The position numbers and the translations under genes were made by a program. A stretch of 64,000 nucleotides of DNA from Variovorax sp. EL159 (GTDB lineage Bacteria; Pseudomonadota; Gammaproteobacteria; Burkholderiales; Burkholderiaceae_C). The notes beneath the pieces are model-generated. The model did no database searches and was not told where the DNA came from. It saw nothing but the letters and a program-made list of their open reading frames with translations. The DNA lies in NCBI RefSeq assembly GCF_900100965.1, contig NZ_FMUJ01000005.1, forward strand, positions 310,001 through 374,000, in the 5' to 3' direction. The stretch's first letter is position 1. Each line of letters opens with the position of its first letter. Below are positions 25,118 to 34,187 of this stretch, in pieces.

Positions 25118-26116
25118 TTACTGGTTCGTGATGTGGTTGTCGCGAATGACCTTGCCCCAGCGCTCGAAGTCCTGCTTCATGCGCACGCCGGTCTGCTCGG
25201 GCGTGCGGTAGGCCGCGAAGGAGCCTACGCTCTGCAGCTTGTCCTGCACTTCCTTGTCGGCCAGCGCGTTCTTCAGCGCGGCGCTCATGCGGTCGATCAC
25301 ATCTTTCGGCGTGCCGGCCGGTGCCAGCAGGCCGCCCCACGAGGTGGCGTCGAAGCCGGGGAAGCCTTGCTCGGCCACCGTCTTCACATCGGGCAGCAGG
25401 CTCACGCGCTGGCCCGAGCCCACGGCGATGGCGCGCAGCTTGCCGGCCTTGATGTGCGGCAGCACGCCCACGAGGTCGGAGAACATGGCGGGCACCTGGC
25501 CGCCGATCAGGTCGGTCACGGCCGGCGCGCTGCCACGGTAGGGCACGTGCTGCATGTCGAACTTGCCGATGGTCTTGAGCTGCTCGGTCGTCAGGTGGCC
25601 GAAGCTGCCGGCGCCGGCCGTCGTGTAGTTGAGCTTGCCGCCTTCGGCCTTGGCCTTGGCGATCAGGTCCTGCACGCCGTTCACGTCGGGCAGCGACTTG
25701 GGGTTGACCACCAGCACGATCGGCAGGTCGTACACCGAGCCCACGGGCGTGAAGTTCTTGAAGATGTCGTAGCCGGTCGGGCCGTACAGGTGCGAGGCCA
25801 GCAGCGTGGGCGTGGCCAGCATCACGAAGGTGTAGCCGTCGGGCGCGGCGCGGGCTGCGGCGGCCGCGCCCACGGTGCCCGAGGCGCCGCTGCGGTTGTC
25901 GATCACGATGCTCTGCTTGAGCGCGACCGACATCTTCTGCGCCACGATGCGCGAGGCCACGTCGGTCGGGCCGCCGGGCGGGAAGGGCACGATCAGCGTG
26001 ATCGGCTTGGCGGGCCAGGCCTGCGCGAAGGCAGTGCCGGCCACGAGCGGAAGGGCTAGGGCAAGGAGTGCACGGCGAAGGGGACTGCGGAGGGAACGGA
26101 AAGCGAGGGAGGCCAT
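25118..26116 (-). CDS. Bug-family tripartite tricarboxylate transporter receptor (second)
   Basis: Second Bug/TctC periplasmic receptor of the operon, 332 residues. Signal peptide at residues 1-31 with cleavage after TAFAQA, then WPAKPITLIVPFPPGGPTDV and SIVIDNRSGASGTVGAAAAA. ATG at 26116 is preferred over a TTG four codons upstream. Its pairing with the receptor at 22077 inside one operon suggests two related ligands or a recent expansion; the two proteins are clearly diverged. No membrane partner is nearby. Confidence 0.92.
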   Translation of the reverse strand: MASLAFRSLRSPLRRALLALALPLVAGTAFAQAWPAKPITLIVPFPPGGPTDVASRIVAQKMSVALKQSIVIDNRSGASGTVGAAAAARAAPDGYTFVMLATPTLLASHLYGPTGYDIFKNFTPVGSVYDLPIVLVVNPKSLPDVNGVQDLIAKAKAEGGKLNYTTAGAGSFGHLTTEQLKTIGKFDMQHVPYRGSAPAVTDLIGGQVPAMFSDLVGVLPHIKAGKLRAIAVGSGQRVSLLPDVKTVAEQGFPGFDATSWGGLLAPAGTPKDVIDRMSAALKNALADKEVQDKLQSVGSFAAYRTPEQTGVRMKQDFERWGKVIRDNHITNQ

Positions 26117-26182
26117 GGACTTCTTCAATTCAGGGTGCAGGGGAACGCGGGGACAGGGGATCGGAAATGCGCGGCGTCTTCG

Positions 26183-27391
26183 TCAGACGACGCCGCTCGT
26201 TTTCAGCGCGGCCAGCTTTTCATCCGACAGGCCGAGCAGAGACTTCAGCACGTCGTTCGTGCCTTCGCCCAGGGTGGGCGGCGCGCTGCGCACGGGCAGG
26301 CGTTCGCCATCGAAACGGTAGGGCGGCGCCAGCACGTTGACCGTGCCGGCCACCGGATGCGGCTGCGTGGTCACAAGGCCCGCATCGGTCGCGCGCTTCG
26401 ATTGCAGCGCTTCGAGCAGGCCCAGCACTTCACCGCACGGAATGCCCGAGGCGGTGAGCCTGGCGAGCAGGTCGGCGCGCTGGCGCTTGGCCAGCTCGGC
26501 GTGCAGCTCGGGCAGCAGCACCGCGCGGTTGGCCGAGCGCAGGATGTTGGTCTTGAAGCGTTCGTCGGCCGCGAGGTCGGGCCGCTCGATCACGTCGGTG
26601 CAGAAGCGCGCGAACTGGCTGTTGTTGCCCACGGTGATGACCAGCGGGCCATCGGCCGCATCGAACACGCCGTAAGGAACGATCGACGGATGCGAGTTGC
26701 CATAACGCGGCGGGTCTTCGCCCATCAGCAGCGCTTCGAGGCCGTAGTAGGCGGTGATCATCAGGCCGCAGTCGAACAGCGCCATCTCCACATGCCGGCC
26801 CTTGCCGGTCTTCTCGCGCTGGTAGAGCGCGGCCAGGATGGCCTGCGCCGAGTACATGCCGGTGAACAGGTCGACAGCGGCCACGCCGAACTTCAGCGGC
26901 GGCTGGTTGGCTTCACCGTTGAGTGCCATCAGGCCCGCTTCGCCCTGCACCACGAGGTCGTAGCCGGGGCGCGCGGCTTCGGGGCCGGTACGGTCGTAGC
27001 CCGAGATCGAGCAGTAGATGAGGCCCGGATGTTCCTTGCTCAGTTGCTCGTAACCCAGGCCCAGCTTGTCGATGCCGCCGAACTTGAAGTTCTGGATCAC
27101 CACGTCGCATTGCTTGGCCAAGTCGCGCGCGAGCTGTTGGCCTTCGGGCGTCTGCAGGTCGAGCGTGACCGAGCGCTTGTTGCGGTTCACGCTGTTGAAG
27201 TAGGCGGTCTCGGTCTTGCCGACGCGCAGGCCCCAGTCGCGCGTGTCGTCGCCGCGGCCCGGGTGCTCCACCTTGATGACCTCGGCGCCCATGTCGGCCA
27301 GCACCATGCCGCACCAGGGGCCCGCGAGGATGCGGGACAGATCGAGGACGCGCACGCCGGCGAGCGGCAGCGAAGAATTCAATGAGGACAT
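26183..27391 (-). CDS. CaiB/BaiF family III CoA transferase
   Basis: Family III CoA transferase of 402 residues. Motifs: LAGVRVLDLSRILAGPWCGM, ADMGAEVIKVEHPGRGDDTR, LDLQTPEGQQLARDL, and HVEMALFDCGL with the expected nucleophilic aspartate at about residue 207. It would move CoA between an acyl-CoA and a free acid, giving an alternative to the AMP-dependent ligase for substrate activation. ATG at 27391; the next upstream gene, for the enoyl-CoA hydratase, ends 73 bases away. Confidence 0.92.
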   Translation of the reverse strand: MSSLNSSLPLAGVRVLDLSRILAGPWCGMVLADMGAEVIKVEHPGRGDDTRDWGLRVGKTETAYFNSVNRNKRSVTLDLQTPEGQQLARDLAKQCDVVIQNFKFGGIDKLGLGYEQLSKEHPGLIYCSISGYDRTGPEAARPGYDLVVQGEAGLMALNGEANQPPLKFGVAAVDLFTGMYSAQAILAALYQREKTGKGRHVEMALFDCGLMITAYYGLEALLMGEDPPRYGNSHPSIVPYGVFDAADGPLVITVGNNSQFARFCTDVIERPDLAADERFKTNILRSANRAVLLPELHAELAKRQRADLLARLTASGIPCGEVLGLLEALQSKRATDAGLVTTQPHPVAGTVNVLAPPYRFDGERLPVRSAPPTLGEGTNDVLKSLLGLSDEKLAALKTSGVV

Positions 27392-27464
27392 GACGGCAAC
27401 TCCAGAAAGACGAAAAACCTCCGCACCCGCGTGCAAGAGGTTGGAGGGGTGAGCGCAGCGCGTG

Positions 27465-28280
27465 TCAGGACGCGCCCTGCTTCTGGCGGCGCAGCGCGAC
27501 GAAGTCGGCCTTGCGCTTGCCGAGGAACGCACCGATGCCCTCGGCCGCTTCGGCATCGGCCTGCGACTCGACCATGAACACGGCCTCGGCCTCGAGCTGT
27601 TCTTCGAGCGATGCGTGGTGCGCCTGGCGGCACAGTGTCTTGATGCGCGCGCTCGCACGCTGCGGGCCGCTCGCCACCTTGGCTGCGAGCGCGATGGCTT
27701 CGGCCAATGCGCCGCCCTTGTCGGTCAGGCGATTGACCGCGCCCAGCGCGTGCAGGCGCTCGGCCGGCATGCGGTCGCCGGTCAGGCACATCTCGGTCAG
27801 CACTTGGCGCGAGACGAACTCCGAAAGGAAGGCCGTGGCGCCGCCGTCCGGCGTGAGGCCGACCTTGACGTAGGCCACCGTATAGAAGGCATCGCGTGCC
27901 GACACCAGCATGTCGCAGGCCAGCGCCATCGACAGGCCCGCGCCCGCCGCGCCGCCTTCGACCGCCGCGATGACCGGCTTGCCGCAATCGCGGATCGCGC
28001 GGATCAGGTTGTTCAGGCCTTCGAGCTTTTCTCGGCGCTCCGATGCGGGCAGCTCGCGGCGCTTGGCCAGCAGGTTGAGGTCGCCGCCGGAGCAGAAGAA
28101 ATCGCCCGCGCCGGTGAAGACGATGGCGCCCACTTCGGGGTCGTTCTGCGCGTCGGCGAGGGCGGCCGACAGCTCGGCGTACAGCGTCGGCGTGATCGCG
28201 TTGCGCGCGGCCGGGTTGCTGTTGGTGAGGATGCGCACGGCACCCTCTTGCGAGATCAGCACGGTCTTGTTGTCACTCAT
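27465..28280 (-). CDS. Enoyl-CoA hydratase/isomerase family protein
   Basis: Crotonase-fold protein, 271 residues. It has the oxyanion-hole region FCSGGDLNLLAKR and KPVIAAVEGGAAGAGLSMAL, followed by YVKVGLTPDGGATAFLSEFV. One typical catalytic glutamate position is occupied by Asp or Gly in this TPDGG segment, as in many isomerase-like members, so hydratase versus isomerase is open. Its start overlaps the stop of the acyl-CoA dehydrogenase by four bases. Confidence 0.9.
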   Translation of the reverse strand: MSDNKTVLISQEGAVRILTNSNPAARNAITPTLYAELSAALADAQNDPEVGAIVFTGAGDFFCSGGDLNLLAKRRELPASERREKLEGLNNLIRAIRDCGKPVIAAVEGGAAGAGLSMALACDMLVSARDAFYTVAYVKVGLTPDGGATAFLSEFVSRQVLTEMCLTGDRMPAERLHALGAVNRLTDKGGALAEAIALAAKVASGPQRASARIKTLCRQAHHASLEEQLEAEAVFMVESQADAEAAEGIGAFLGKRKADFVALRRQKQGAS

Positions 28281-29419
28281 GCTGCCAGCTCCTTGCCGAG
28301 CGCGATGTAGCGCTGCAGGTGGTGGTCTTCGTCACCGAGCTGGTGGTCGATCATCACGAGGCGCTTGGCGTAGTGGGGCAGCGGCAGTTCCCACGTCATG
28401 CCGATGCCGCCGTGCATCTGGATGCTTTCTTCCGCCACCAGCGCGCCGATGCGGCCGATGCTGAACTTGGCGGCCGACAGCGCGCGCTCGCGCGCCACGC
28501 GGTCGCTGCCGTCGATGGCGGCTGCGGCGTTGATGACGGCCGAGCGGGCCTGTTCGATTTCGAGCAGCAGGTCGGCCATGCGGTGCTGCAGTGCCTGGAA
28601 GCTGCCGATCAGCGTGCCGAACTGCTTGCGCGTGCGCAGGTACTCCAGCGTGGCGGTCTTGGCGGCTTCCATCGCGCCGAGCGCTTCGGCGCACAGCGCG
28701 AGCACGCCGCGGCCGATGGCGCGTTCCAGCGTGGCGTGGCCCTGGCCTTCAACGCCGAGCAACGCATCGGCACCTAGCTTCACGCCGTCGAGCGTGAGTT
28801 CGCCGACACGGCCACCGTCGATGGCGGGGCAGCCGCGCACCGAAAGGCCTGCGGTCTTCGCGGGCACGAGGAACAGCGAGATGCCGGCTTCGTCGTCCAC
28901 GTTGCCCGAGGTGCGGGCCGAGACCAGGAACAGGTCGGCCTGCTCGCCCTGCGGCACGACAGCCTTGGCGCCCTTCAGCACCCAGCCGTCGCTGCTGCGT
29001 TCGGCCTGGGTCGAAACGCGCGTGCGCTCGTAGTGCGTGTCGGCTTCGTCGTGCGCAAAGGCCGCAACGGTGGTGCCGTTGATGATGTCGCCGATCTTTT
29101 CCTTCTGCGCGGCATTGCCGGCGACGCTGATCGCTTCGCCGACCATCACGGCGCCCAGCAGCGGCTCGACCACAAGGCCATGGCCCAGTGCCTCGAAGAC
29201 CACGGCGATGTCGAAGCCGCCGCCGCCGAAGCCGCCATCGGCCTCGCTGAACAGCGCGCCGATCACGCCGAGTTCGGCGAACTGCTGGAAGATCTCCTTG
29301 CTGAAACCGTTCGCCGACTTCGCGATGCGATCGCGCGCATCGAAGGCGTACTGCTCGGCGATGAAGCGGTTCAGGCTGTCGGCGAGCATGCGCCGGTCTT
29401 CGGTGTGTTCGAAGTTCAT
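28277..29419 (-). CDS. Acyl-CoA dehydrogenase (short form)
   Basis: Acyl-CoA dehydrogenase family flavoprotein, 380 residues. Seen: MNFEHTEDRRMLADSLNRFI start, LGVIGALFSEADGGFGGGGF, central KGAKAVVPQGEQADLFLV, and the C-terminal helical bundle with RTRKQFGTLIGSFQALQHRM and QMHGGIGMTWELPLPHYAKR. It oxidises acyl-CoA to enoyl-CoA, passing electrons to EtfAB. Often encoded next to a second dehydrogenase, as here, where the pair may act as a heteromer. Confidence 0.93.
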   Translation of the reverse strand: MNFEHTEDRRMLADSLNRFIAEQYAFDARDRIAKSANGFSKEIFQQFAELGVIGALFSEADGGFGGGGFDIAVVFEALGHGLVVEPLLGAVMVGEAISVAGNAAQKEKIGDIINGTTVAAFAHDEADTHYERTRVSTQAERSSDGWVLKGAKAVVPQGEQADLFLVSARTSGNVDDEAGISLFLVPAKTAGLSVRGCPAIDGGRVGELTLDGVKLGADALLGVEGQGHATLERAIGRGVLALCAEALGAMEAAKTATLEYLRTRKQFGTLIGSFQALQHRMADLLLEIEQARSAVINAAAAIDGSDRVARERALSAAKFSIGRIGALVAEESIQMHGGIGMTWELPLPHYAKRLVMIDHQLGDEDHHLQRYIALGKELAA

Positions 29420-29430
29420 TGCATGTCTCC

Positions 29431-30639
29431 TTACAGGCCCAGGATCATCTTGCTGATGATGTTCTTCTGGATTTCATTCGAGCCGCCGAAGATCGACAGC
29501 TTGCGGTTGTTGAAGTAGCGTGCGGCGGCGGCCTTTGCGTAGGCCGGGCCGAAGGTCTCGCCTGCAAAGCCTTCCTGCAGCGCTTCGGCCACGAAGGGGC
29601 GGCCGTAGACGCCCATCGCGCGGCGGGCCAGCGAAGAAATCTCCTGGCGGATCTCGGTGCCGCGAATCTTCAGCATCGAGCTTTCCGCGCCGGGCACGCC
29701 GCCACCGGCCACTGCCGCGATCACGCGCAGGTTGGTGGTCTTCATGTTCTCCAGGTCGATCTCGACGCGCGCCATGCGTGCGGCGAACGACGGGTCTTCG
29801 GCCAGCGGCTTGCCGTTCTTCACCTGCTTGGCGGCAATGCCCTTGAGCTGTTCGAGCGCGGCCACCGAGAAGCCCACGCCCGCGATGTTGGTGCGCTCGT
29901 AGGTCAGCAGGTACTTGGCGCAGGTCCAGCCCTTGTTCTCTTCGCCCACGAGGTTCTCGGCCGGCACGCGCACGTCGGAGAAGAACACTTCGTTGACTTC
30001 ATGCTCGCCGTCGAGCGTGATGATCGGGCGCACTTCGACGCCGGGCGAGGTCATGTCGATCAGCAAAAAGCTGATGCCTTCCTGCTTCTTCGCCTCGCGG
30101 TTCGTGCGCACCAGGCAGAAGATCATGTTGGCGTGCTGGCCCAGCGTGGTCCAGGTCTTCTGGCCGTTCACGATGTAGTGGTCGCCCTGCGCGTCGATGC
30201 CGCGCACGGCCGAGGTCTTCACCGCCGCCAGGTCGGAGCCCGCGCCGGGTTCCGAGTAGCCCTGGCACCACCAGTCGGCACCATCGAGGATGCGCGGCAG
30301 CCAGCGCTGCTTCTGTGCTTCGTTGCCGTACTTGATGAGCACCGGCCCCAGCATGTTCACGCCGAAGGGCACGATGCGCGGCGCGAAGGCGAGGGCGCAT
30401 TCGTTCTCGAAGATGAACTTCTCGACCGCCGTCCAGCCGGGTCCGCCGTACTGCTCGGGCCAGTGGTTGGCGAGCCAGCCGCGCGTGTTCAGGATGGTGT
30501 GCCATTCCTGCATGTCGGCCTTGGTGAGGATCTGGCCGCCGCTGACCTTGGCCGAGAGGCGCGCGGGCAGCTTGTCGGCGAGGAAGGCGCGCACTTCGGC
30601 GCGGAAGGCTTCTTCTTCGGGGGTGAAGTTCAGGTCCAT
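29431..30639 (-). CDS. Acyl-CoA dehydrogenase (long form)
   Basis: Second acyl-CoA dehydrogenase, 402 residues: MDLNFTPEEEAFRAEVRAFL, LANHWPEQYGGPGWTAVEKF, WCQGYSEPGAGSDLAAVKTS (flavin-binding), VNGQKTWTTLGQHANMIF, and IFGGSNEIQKNIISKMILGL at the end. These match dehydrogenases that act on branched or cyclic substrates (for example in pimeloyl, cholesterol or aromatic-type acid degradation). It lies 11 bases upstream of the other dehydrogenase gene. Confidence 0.93.
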   Translation of the reverse strand: MDLNFTPEEEAFRAEVRAFLADKLPARLSAKVSGGQILTKADMQEWHTILNTRGWLANHWPEQYGGPGWTAVEKFIFENECALAFAPRIVPFGVNMLGPVLIKYGNEAQKQRWLPRILDGADWWCQGYSEPGAGSDLAAVKTSAVRGIDAQGDHYIVNGQKTWTTLGQHANMIFCLVRTNREAKKQEGISFLLIDMTSPGVEVRPIITLDGEHEVNEVFFSDVRVPAENLVGEENKGWTCAKYLLTYERTNIAGVGFSVAALEQLKGIAAKQVKNGKPLAEDPSFAARMARVEIDLENMKTTNLRVIAAVAGGGVPGAESSMLKIRGTEIRQEISSLARRAMGVYGRPFVAEALQEGFAGETFGPAYAKAAAARYFNNRKLSIFGGSNEIQKNIISKMILGL

Positions 30640-30648
30640 CGCAGTTCC

Positions 30649-31839
30649 TCAATAAATTTCGAACAGGCCCGCCGCGCCCATGCCGCCGGCGATGCACATC
30701 GTGACCACGGCGTACTTCGCGCCACGGCGCTTGCCTTCGATGAGCACGTGGCCCGTCAGGCGCGCGCCGGTCATGCCGAAGGGGTGGCCGATGGAGATGG
30801 CGCCGCCGTTCACGTTCAGGCGTTCGGACGGAATGCCCAGCTTTTCCTGGCAGTAGATCGATTGCGAGGCGAAGGCCTCGTTGAGTTCCCACAGGTCGAT
30901 GTCCTGCACCTTCAGGCCATGGCGCGCGAGCAGCTTGGGCACGGCGAAGACGGGGCCGATGCCCATTTCGTCGGGCTCGCAGCCGGCCAGTGCAAGGCCG
31001 CGGAAGGCGCCCAGCGGCTGGATGTTGGCGCGCTCGGCGTCCTTGGCTTCCATCAGCACGCAGGCCGATGCGCCGTCGGACAGCTGCGAGGCGTTGCCGG
31101 CGGTGATGAACTTGTCGTCGCCCATCACGGGCTTGAGCTTGGCGAGCGCCTCGTAGGTGGTGCCGCGGCGGTTGCAGTTGTCTTCGGTGGCGGTGACTTC
31201 GCGGTGGGTGACTTCCTTGGTCTCCTTGTCGGTCACGGCCATCGTGGTGGTGCAGGCGACGATCTCGTCCTTGTAGCGGCCGGCGATCTGCGCCTCTTCG
31301 GTCTTGCGCTGGCTCTCGGCGGAGAAGCGGTCCTGCGCTTCGCGGCTGATGTTGTAGCGCTTGGCCACGATGTCGGCCGTGTCGATCATCGCCATGTACA
31401 GCTCGGGCTTGTGCTCGACGATCCACGGGTCCAGGCTGAGGTCGCCGCCATCGCCGGGGCTGCGGCCACGGATCTGCGAGATGCTTTCGACGCCGCCCGC
31501 GATCATGGCCGGCGCGCCGTCCACCACGATGCGGCCGGCGGCCATGGCAATCGCCTGCAGGCCCGAGGCGCAGAAGCGGTTGACGGTGGTGCCGGCGATG
31601 CTGATCGGCAGGCCCGAACGGATGATGGCCTGGCGCGCGATGTTGCGGCCCGTGGTGCCTTCGGGGTAGCCGCAGCCGAGGATTGCGTCCTCGATCAGTG
31701 CCGGATCGAGGCCCGAGCGCTCGACCGCGGCCTTGACCGCGAAGGACGCCAGCGTGGCGCCGGGGGTGATGTTGAATTCGCCGCGGTGCGCCTTGGTGAG
31801 CGGGGTGCGGGCGGTGGAAACGATGACGGCTTCACGCAT
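30649..31839 (-). CDS. Acetyl-CoA C-acyltransferase (thiolase)
   Basis: Degradative thiolase of 396 residues. Nucleophile Cys90 in VNRFCASGLQ, the GHPFGMTGARL histidine segment, and the second catalytic Cys at about residue 382 in MCIAGGMGAAGLFEIY. It cleaves 3-ketoacyl-CoA with CoA to shorten the chain by acetyl-CoA. ATG at 31839 after GGAGTCATCCC. It is 43 bases downstream of the FadB-like gene, the classical fadBA order. Confidence 0.94.
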   Translation of the reverse strand: MREAVIVSTARTPLTKAHRGEFNITPGATLASFAVKAAVERSGLDPALIEDAILGCGYPEGTTGRNIARQAIIRSGLPISIAGTTVNRFCASGLQAIAMAAGRIVVDGAPAMIAGGVESISQIRGRSPGDGGDLSLDPWIVEHKPELYMAMIDTADIVAKRYNISREAQDRFSAESQRKTEEAQIAGRYKDEIVACTTTMAVTDKETKEVTHREVTATEDNCNRRGTTYEALAKLKPVMGDDKFITAGNASQLSDGASACVLMEAKDAERANIQPLGAFRGLALAGCEPDEMGIGPVFAVPKLLARHGLKVQDIDLWELNEAFASQSIYCQEKLGIPSERLNVNGGAISIGHPFGMTGARLTGHVLIEGKRRGAKYAVVTMCIAGGMGAAGLFEIY

Positions 31840-31882
31840 GGGATGACTCCTTGATGGACGGGACCAGGCAGACTCGGATGAA

Positions 31883-34027
31883 TTACTCGGATTGATTGAG
31901 GCTCGCGAAATCGGCACCGCGCTCGACCAGCTCGACCAGCAGCGGCGAAGGCTTCCAGAAGATCGGGTCTTCCTTGGCGAACTCGCGGATGTCGGCCAGC
32001 ACCTTCGGCAGGCCCACGGTGTCGGCGTACTTCATCGGGCCGCCGCGATGGCGCGGAAAGCCGTAGCCGTAGAGGAAGGTCACGTCCACGTCGAGCGGGC
32101 GTAGCGCGATGCGCTGCAGCACGACGTTGGCGCCTTCGTTGATCATCGCGGCCATGTAGCGGCGCATGATTTCTTCTTCGGTGAAGGCGCGCGGCGTGAT
32201 GCCGGCGCGCACGCGCTCGGCGTCGATGATCGCCAGCACCTCGGGGTCGGGCGCGCCGGTGCGCGCGCCTTCGGGGTACAGGTAGTAGCCGCGCTGCGTC
32301 TTCTGGCCGAACCAGCCGCGTTCGCAGATGCGGTCGGCCACCTGCACATAACGAGCTTGCGGATCGCGCGTGGCGGCCTTGCGCTTGCGCGTGGCCCAGC
32401 CGATGTCGCCGCCGGCCAGGTCGGACACCTGGAACGGGCCCATCGGGTAGCCGAAGTTGCGCACGGCCGCGTCGATGTCGTAGGGCGAGGCGCCGTCTTC
32501 CATCATGTGGTCGGCGGCCTGGCGGTACACGGCCAGGATGCGGTTGCCGATGAAGCCGTCGCACACGCCCGCGCGCACGGGCACCTTCTTGAGTTTCTTG
32601 GCCAGCTCGAAGCCGGTGGCGACCACGTCGGCGCTGACCTTGGCGGGCACCACGATCTCGAGCAGCTTCATGATGTTGGCCGGCGAGAAGAAGTGCAGGC
32701 CCACCACGTCCTGCGGGCGCGAGATGCTGGCGGCGATCTCGTCGATGTCCAGGTACGAGGTGTTGGTGGCGAGCACCGCGCCGCGCTTGCACACGCGGTC
32801 GAATTCGGCGAACACGGCCTTCTTGACCGTCATGTCCTCGAACACGGCCTCGACCACGATGTCGACCTGCGCGAGCGCGTCGTAGCTGGTGGAGCCCGAG
32901 AAGCGCGCCATGACGGCGGCCTTGGCCTCGGGCGTCATGCGGTCCTTCTTGATGAGGCCGTCGTACACCTTCTCGACATTGGCGCGGCCGCGCGCGAGCT
33001 GCGTGTCGTCGCGCTCGATCATGGTCACGGGCATGCCCGCGTCGAGCATGGCCACCGCGATGCCCGCGCCCATGGTGCCGCCGCCGACGATGCCGGCCGA
33101 GGCCAGTGCGCGCGGCTTCGCGCTCTTGGTCTCGGGCGCCTTCAGCACTTCGCGCTCGGCGAAGAAGGCGTGGATCAGGCCTGCGCGCTGCGGGCTGTCG
33201 ATGCATTGCAGGAAGAGCTTGCGCTCCAGCGCCATGCCTTCGTCGAAGGGCAGCGTGAGCGCGCCTTCGACGGCTTCGATGATCTTCATCGGCGAGAACA
33301 GGCCGCGGCTCTTCTTGGCGGTGTCGGCGCGCGCGGTTTCGAGCGCGGCGCGGCTGGCTTCCTTGTCGGCCAGCGCGCCGGCTTCGCGCGTGCGGCGCAC
33401 GGGCGTCTTGGCGGCGATCAGCTCTTGTGCGTAGGCGATGCCTTCGGCGCGTGCATCGGCGTCGGTGCCCAGGCGATCGATGAGGCCGAGCGACAGCGCT
33501 TCCTTCGCGCCCGCATGGCGGCCGCTGAGCATCAGGTCGAGTGCGGGCTTCACGCCGATGAGGCGCGGCGCGCGCTGCGTGCCGCCCGAGCCGGGCAGGA
33601 GGCCCAGCGCCACTTCGGGCAGGCCCAGCTTGGCGGTGGGCGAGGCGATGCGGTAGTGCGCCGACAGCGCCACTTCGAGCCCGCCGCCGAGCGCGGCACC
33701 GTGGATCGCGGCAACGACCGGCTTGGCGCAGTTCTCGATCTTCAGGCACACCTCGGGCAGCGAGGGCGGCTGCGGCGTCTTGCCGAATTCGCGGATGTCG
33801 GCACCCGCGATGAAGTTGCGGCCTGCGCCGACGATCAGCACCGCTCTGGCGTTGCTGTCGGCCTCGGCCGCCTCGATGGCGGCCACGAGGCCGCGGCGCA
33901 CATCCACGCCCAGGGCGTTGACGGGCGGGTTGTCGATGGTCACCACGAACACGTCGCCCGGAAAGCGGGACGGCTCGAAGGTCACGGGACCGGAAGACGT
34001 GGTGGGGCTGGGAGTTGTGGTGGCCAT
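31883..34027 (-). CDS. FadB/FadJ-like enoyl-CoA hydratase/3-hydroxyacyl-CoA dehydrogenase
   Basis: Bifunctional fusion of 714 residues. Residues about 15-200 form a crotonase domain (NPPVNALGVDV, ADIREFGKTPQ, GAALGGGLEVALSAHYRIAS). From about 310 there is an NAD-binding dehydrogenase domain (GIVGGGTMGAGIAVAML), followed by the 3HCDH C-terminal domains. It should hydrate enoyl-CoA and oxidise the resulting 3-hydroxyacyl-CoA. It is the first gene of the long catabolic operon and faces the divergent LysR gene over 160 bases. Confidence 0.94.
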   Translation of the reverse strand: MATTTPSPTTSSGPVTFEPSRFPGDVFVVTIDNPPVNALGVDVRRGLVAAIEAAEADSNARAVLIVGAGRNFIAGADIREFGKTPQPPSLPEVCLKIENCAKPVVAAIHGAALGGGLEVALSAHYRIASPTAKLGLPEVALGLLPGSGGTQRAPRLIGVKPALDLMLSGRHAGAKEALSLGLIDRLGTDADARAEGIAYAQELIAAKTPVRRTREAGALADKEASRAALETARADTAKKSRGLFSPMKIIEAVEGALTLPFDEGMALERKLFLQCIDSPQRAGLIHAFFAEREVLKAPETKSAKPRALASAGIVGGGTMGAGIAVAMLDAGMPVTMIERDDTQLARGRANVEKVYDGLIKKDRMTPEAKAAVMARFSGSTSYDALAQVDIVVEAVFEDMTVKKAVFAEFDRVCKRGAVLATNTSYLDIDEIAASISRPQDVVGLHFFSPANIMKLLEIVVPAKVSADVVATGFELAKKLKKVPVRAGVCDGFIGNRILAVYRQAADHMMEDGASPYDIDAAVRNFGYPMGPFQVSDLAGGDIGWATRKRKAATRDPQARYVQVADRICERGWFGQKTQRGYYLYPEGARTGAPDPEVLAIIDAERVRAGITPRAFTEEEIMRRYMAAMINEGANVVLQRIALRPLDVDVTFLYGYGFPRHRGGPMKYADTVGLPKVLADIREFAKEDPIFWKPSPLLVELVERGADFASLNQSE

Positions 34028-34129
34028 GTGCTTGTCTCTTGCGTTGGCGGGCCCTGCGGATGCGGATGCAAGGCGAGGGGCCCGAGGCTCTGGGGGGTGA
34101 ACCCAGCATTCTTTGCCCGGCCCGGCGCT

Positions 34130-34176
34130 TTGACAATTGCATAGCCGGTTGACAGACTGTCAAAGGATTTTTGACA
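34130..34176. promoter_or_regulatory. LysR-type operator cluster between fadB-like operon and lysR
   Basis: A perfect dyad TTGACAG-A-CTGTCAA occupies 34149-34163. The half-site TTGACA recurs at 34130-34135 and 34171-34176. The central dyad has the T-N11-A form typical of LysR regulators, and its position between divergent starts suggests it controls both. TTGACA also equals a -35 hexamer, so promoter elements may overlap it. Confidence 0.6.
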
Positions 34177-34187
34177 CAATCGGGCCC

